Of a stretch of 8,176 bases of DNA, positions 5,529-8,176 are shown in pieces (the first letter of the stretch is position 1; each line of letters opens with the position of its first letter). Origin of the DNA: Burkholderiales bacterium (GTDB lineage: Bacteria > Pseudomonadota > Gammaproteobacteria > Burkholderiales > Burkholderiaceae_C). The stretch covers positions 1 through 8,176 of the forward strand of contig CANGHQ010000064.1 of NCBI GenBank assembly GCA_947453585.1. The letters run 5' to 3'. Made by a program: the position numbers and the translations under genes. The notes below the pieces were generated by a model. The model searched no databases and was not told the origin of the DNA. It saw only the letters and a program-made list of their open reading frames with translations.

Positions 5529-6691
5529 GTGGGTACTTTCTGGGTGCGGGGAAGCGCAGAGTGCAGGCGCGCATGTTGATGGGTGGCGGCCAGGATCCAG
5601 ACCAGGGTGGCGCCCATGGCGCCGGCGCCGCCGGTATGCAGCACGGCAGCCAGCAGCGGCCAGCCCAGAACCACATTGCTCAGGCCCGTGGCCACTTGCA
5701 AAATCAAGAGGCCGGTCAGGCAGCGCACGGGAGTAGCCAGCGTGGGAAGGCGGCGCAGGCGCCAAGCCAGCCAGCCCAGCACCAGCACCGCCACCACGGC
5801 AAACAGCCGGTGAGAAAAGTGGATGGCTGTGAGGGCCTGAAAGCTCAGGGGCGTGCCGTCACTAGCCAGCCCCAGCGGGCGCCACAGCGCAAAGCCCTGG
5901 GCAAAGTCCATCACGGGCCACCAGCTGCCTTGGCAGGTCGGAAACTCAGCACAGGCCAGCACAGCGTAATTGGTGCTGACCCAGGCACCCGAAAGCACCT
6001 GCACCAGCAACACACCCAGCGCCGCCAACGTGGCAAGACGCAGCGCGCCAGACACGGGCAGCGGCGCTTGCGCATGCAGCATCTGCGACTGCCGCACCGC
6101 TTGCAGGGCAAGCAAAGCCAGCAGCACATAGCCACCCAGCAAATGCAGGCTGACAATCGCGGGGAAGAGTTTCATGGTCACCGTCAACGCGCCAAACGCA
6201 CCCTGGAGACACACCCAAATCAAGGTGGCAGTGGCCCACCAAGGGCTAAGCAGCGTATCGGCCGGGGAGCCACGCTTGCGCCGCGCCAACATCCAGGCGC
6301 TGACTGCGAGCACCAAAATAAGCAGGCCCACGCTGGACGCCAGGTAGCGGTGCACCATTTCAATCCAGGCCTTGCCATGGGTAACGGGGCCATCAGGGGA
6401 CGCCGTTTGCGCCAGCGTGATCGCAGCTTGCGCACCCACTGGGGTGGCGTGGCCGTAGCAGCCCGGCCAATCAGGACACCCCAAGCCGCTATCGGTCAGG
6501 CGGGTAAAGGCGCCAAACAGCACCAAATCAAAGGTCAAAAACAAAGTGAGCAGGGTTAAGGCCTGCAGGCGGCCCACCGGCTGCGCCTTGCGGTGGCGCC
6601 AACGCAACCAAGCCAGCGGGCCAGCAGCCAGCAGCAGCCCCACCAAGGCTAGGCGCAGCAAGGCGGACCAGTCAAAAGAAGCGGTTTGCAT
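5525..6691 (-). CDS. ctaA: Heme A synthase CtaA (COX15 family)
   Basis: CtaA oxidises the C8 methyl of heme O to a formyl group, giving heme A for aa3-type cytochrome c oxidase, in the inner membrane. The 388-residue protein shows the COX15/CtaA layout of two four-helix halves. The first has RLTDSGLGCPDWPGCYG (64-80; Cys72 and Cys78), Glu111 and His114 in WIEMVHRYLAS, and His183 in HLLGGY. The second has a cysteine pair at 247 and 253 (CAEFPTC), His291/His294 in IHFSHRLF and His352 in LHTGGAGA. The paired His are heme ligands and Glu111 corresponds to the conserved catalytic-region acid. About eight hydrophobic segments are visible. The ATG at 6691 is the natural start, although no clear ribosome site precedes it. 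The gene lies 52 nt after the Sco-like gene and overlaps ctaB by 4 nt. Confidence 0.95.
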   Translation of the reverse strand: MQTASFDWSALLRLALVGLLLAAGPLAWLRWRHRKAQPVGRLQALTLLTLFLTFDLVLFGAFTRLTDSGLGCPDWPGCYGHATPVGAQAAITLAQTASPDGPVTHGKAWIEMVHRYLASSVGLLILVLAVSAWMLARRKRGSPADTLLSPWWATATLIWVCLQGAFGALTVTMKLFPAIVSLHLLGGYVLLALLALQAVRQSQMLHAQAPLPVSGALRLATLAALGVLLVQVLSGAWVSTNYAVLACAEFPTCQGSWWPVMDFAQGFALWRPLGLASDGTPLSFQALTAIHFSHRLFAVVAVLVLGWLAWRLRRLPTLATPVRCLTGLLILQVATGLSNVVLGWPLLAAVLHTGGAGAMGATLVWILAATHQHARLHSALPRTQKVPT

Positions 6692-6743
6692 GGATCAGAT
6701 CAGGCGGGGCAGGCGGGTCGGGTGGATAGAGGTGGTGGGCGCA

Positions 6744-7427
6744 TTAGCGACCGGCGTTATCCCAAGACGCCGCGGCACGCAACAGGCGCTCTAAGTCTCG
6801 CTTGGCCTTGGGTGCCTGCTCGGCGTCGAGTTGCGCTGGAAAACGCAGCATCCAGTTGCCCAGCGGATCCACCAAGAAAAGGTGATCGTGCAGCGTGGCG
6901 CCAGTGGCCGGCGCCAACCAGGCTTGCAGGTCTTTGGCGGGCACGCGCAGCACCGTGGCGTTCTTTAACGCGGGCAGCAGTTCAGGCGCCACGGGCGCTG
7001 CGTCGTCAACAAGCCAGACCCAGTCCAGCCGGTCTTTGTCTTTGCCCAAGCCTTCGCGCAGTTGGCGCTGCAAATACAACTGGCGCCCGCAGGCGGCGTC
7101 ACACGCGGCACCCGACACACTGATGAGCAACCATTGGTCCTTAAGCGACTGCAAATTGACCTGTGTGCCGTCTAGCGCGGTGGCGACCACGTCGGGCAAG
7201 GGGCGCTGCGGCGTGATCAGTTCGCCAAAATTGCGCCGCCCCTCGGGGCGCACCACGTAGTAGGTGAAATACGACGCCACCACGGGCGCGGCACATATCA
7301 ACAAAACCAACAGCATCTTCAATCGCCCCGTGCGGGTTTGCTGCGGTGCGGCCAAGTCCTGGGACGTGGGCAAGGAATGCACGGTCAGGCCCAAAGGATG
7401 GTCGTCAAAGGCTGGGGGGTGGGACAT
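6744..7427 (-). CDS. Membrane-anchored Sco-like thioredoxin-fold protein, probable oxidase assembly factor
   Basis: I recognise no named family; what follows is from the sequence. The 227-residue product has a polar N-terminus, one hydrophobic anchor at about 38-57 (LLVLLICAAPVVASYF), then a soluble domain probably facing the periplasm. The domain contains CxxxC (Cys109, Cys113). Compared with the Sco protein at 3994-4620, it aligns without gaps from that pair through LGKDKDRL (127-134; Sco has LGKDGDRL) to PELL (148-151). Later, LHDHLFLVDPLG (179-190) resembles the Sco His-to-DxxG segment, with His180 or His182 as candidate ligand after a two-residue gap. A redox or copper role in oxidase assembly is inferred from this and from position between surf1 and ctaA. 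ATG 7427 has AGGA 11 nt upstream and overlaps the surf1 end by 23 nt; an ATG at 7493 would overlap far more. Similar unnamed genes sit here in other betaproteobacteria, as I recall. Confidence 0.85.
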   Translation of the reverse strand: MSHPPAFDDHPLGLTVHSLPTSQDLAAPQQTRTGRLKMLLVLLICAAPVVASYFTYYVVRPEGRRNFGELITPQRPLPDVVATALDGTQVNLQSLKDQWLLISVSGAACDAACGRQLYLQRQLREGLGKDKDRLDWVWLVDDAAPVAPELLPALKNATVLRVPAKDLQAWLAPATGATLHDHLFLVDPLGNWMLRFPAQLDAEQAPKAKRDLERLLRAAASWDNAGR

Positions 7428-8157
7428 GGGGATGCGTTTCCTGAAACCGGGCCGTCGGACGGCGAAAAAAATGAAACCAAAAGTAGAGGCCAACGATCAG
7501 CGCCGCCAGCGCAAACCACTGAAAGGCGTAGCCGTAGTGCTTTTCCACACCCAGCGCAAGGGCCGGCCAATCCCGGCGCAGTCCGTCACTGGCCGGGCCA
7601 CTTTGGCGAATCGTAAAGTCCGCCAGCGCCAGACCGCTCTCGCTGCGAAATCGGTCAAGGTGGAGATTTTGCCGGATAAGTCCGGTGCCCGGCGCGCCGG
7701 GCTCGTATAGCTTGGACGGCGGCGGGGCAATTTGGCCTTCTACCCACACCAGTCCGGGGGGCGTTTGCACGGCAGGCGCTTGGTCCCGAACCTCAAAGTT
7801 GCGCCCAACCCAGCCGCGCTGCACCAGCACCACCTGCCCGGTGCTTTGCAGGCGCAAGGGCGTGAGCACAAAAAACCCTACCTTGCCATCCATCTGGCGG
7901 TTGTCCAGGTACACCGTGTGCGCCGCCTCCCAGTTGCCCGCCACCCGCACCGGGCGGTACAGGGCGGCCGTCAGACCTGGCAATTGCGCGAGTGCGGCGG
8001 CATCCAGCGGCGCCTGGCTGGCCTGGGCCTGCATGGCGGCGTGCATCGCCTCCTTTTGCGCGGCGCGCCCCAGCTGCCAAAACCCCAAATAAATGCCCAA
8101 ACAGGCAAAAAACAGGGCTGCAGCAGTGACGAGGTAAAACTTTCGCTTCAAGTTCAA
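7405..8157 (-). CDS. SURF1 family cytochrome c oxidase assembly protein
   Basis: SURF1 binds heme A and helps insert it into oxidase subunit I. The 250-residue protein has the family's two membrane helices flanking a periplasmic domain: helix 1 at about 8-27, running into LGFWQLGRAAQK (24-35), and helix 2 at about 211-229 inside YGYAFQWFALAALIVGLYFW. Conserved stretches include YRPVRVAGNW (67-76), DNRQMDGKVGFFVLTPL (85-101) and VLVQRGWV (110-117). The start is uncertain. No in-frame ATG or GTG precedes helix 1, and the frame stays open to the right edge. TTG at 8157 (with TGA overlapping as TTGA, and GGAT 6 nt upstream) and TTG at 8151 are the visible candidates; an upstream start beyond the window is possible. 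It is the first visible gene of the minus-strand oxidase-assembly cluster, and its stop lies inside the next gene's start region. Confidence 0.93.
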   Translation of the reverse strand: MNLKRKFYLVTAAALFFACLGIYLGFWQLGRAAQKEAMHAAMQAQASQAPLDAAALAQLPGLTAALYRPVRVAGNWEAAHTVYLDNRQMDGKVGFFVLTPLRLQSTGQVVLVQRGWVGRNFEVRDQAPAVQTPPGLVWVEGQIAPPPSKLYEPGAPGTGLIRQNLHLDRFRSESGLALADFTIRQSGPASDGLRRDWPALALGVEKHYGYAFQWFALAALIVGLYFWFHFFRRPTARFQETHPHVPPPSL

Positions 8158-8176
8158 AAGATAATCCGGGTTATGA

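Noticed and set aside
4665..5579. A 304-codon plus-strand open frame across ctaB.
   Set aside because: It is antisense to ctaB, with Gly/Gln/His/Arg-rich composition and no motifs.
5529..5765. Extension of the ctaB frame upstream to 5765.
   Set aside because: It overlaps ctaA, whose C-terminal sequence there is clearly real; the GTG at 5528 gives the expected CtaB length.
5561..6559. A 332-codon plus-strand open frame across ctaA.
   Set aside because: It is antisense to ctaA, has a low-complexity Gln/Arg/His/Ala composition and shows no recognisable motif; it is a shadow of GC-rich coding sequence.

Overview
This GC-rich window is ordinary chromosome from a betaproteobacterium, most likely a Comamonadaceae member (Rhodoferax/Polaromonas/Acidovorax-like). 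The evidence is the RpoH sequence, the surf1 / Sco-like / ctaA / ctaB / sco gene order, and the fused protein kinase/universal stress protein. No mobile elements, tRNA or rRNA genes, CRISPR arrays or phage genes were seen. The taxonomic call rests on recognising these families, not on a search.

Layout, left to right. (1) Positions 1-1940, minus strand: a two-gene unit. A calcineurin-like metallophosphoesterase comes first and a Ser/Thr kinase with a C-terminal universal-stress-protein region second, joined by an ATGA stop/start overlap. The kinase runs off the left edge. (2) 2042-2881, minus: rcnA, a Ni/Co efflux permease with a histidine-rich cytoplasmic loop. (3) 2882-2986: a 105-bp divergent control region holding a perfect CIRCE element (HrcA operator), a candidate promoter for each direction and a pair of AGGGTTA direct repeats. 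(4) 2987-3925, plus: rpoH, the heat-shock sigma factor, followed by a strong intrinsic terminator. (5) 3994-8157, minus: a tightly packed cytochrome c oxidase biogenesis cluster, transcribed surf1 -> Sco-like thioredoxin-fold protein -> ctaA -> ctaB -> sco, ending tail-to-tail with rpoH.

How the genes work together. CtaB farnesylates protoheme to heme O and CtaA oxidises heme O to heme A. SURF1 helps put heme A into oxidase subunit I, and Sco helps build the copper A centre of subunit II. The fifth gene, between surf1 and ctaA, is a membrane-anchored relative of Sco that keeps a CxxxC pair; its alignment to the Sco of the same operon is gap-free around that pair. Four of the five genes overlap a neighbour, which suggests translational coupling. 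The structural oxidase genes presumably lie beyond the right edge. On the left, CIRCE in the rpoH promoter implies that HrcA controls the heat-shock sigma factor.

No wholly new system is evident. The points most worth a second look are the kinase/phosphatase pair with its atypical kinase motifs, the CIRCE-controlled rpoH sharing a promoter region with rcnA, and the divergent Sco-like protein.
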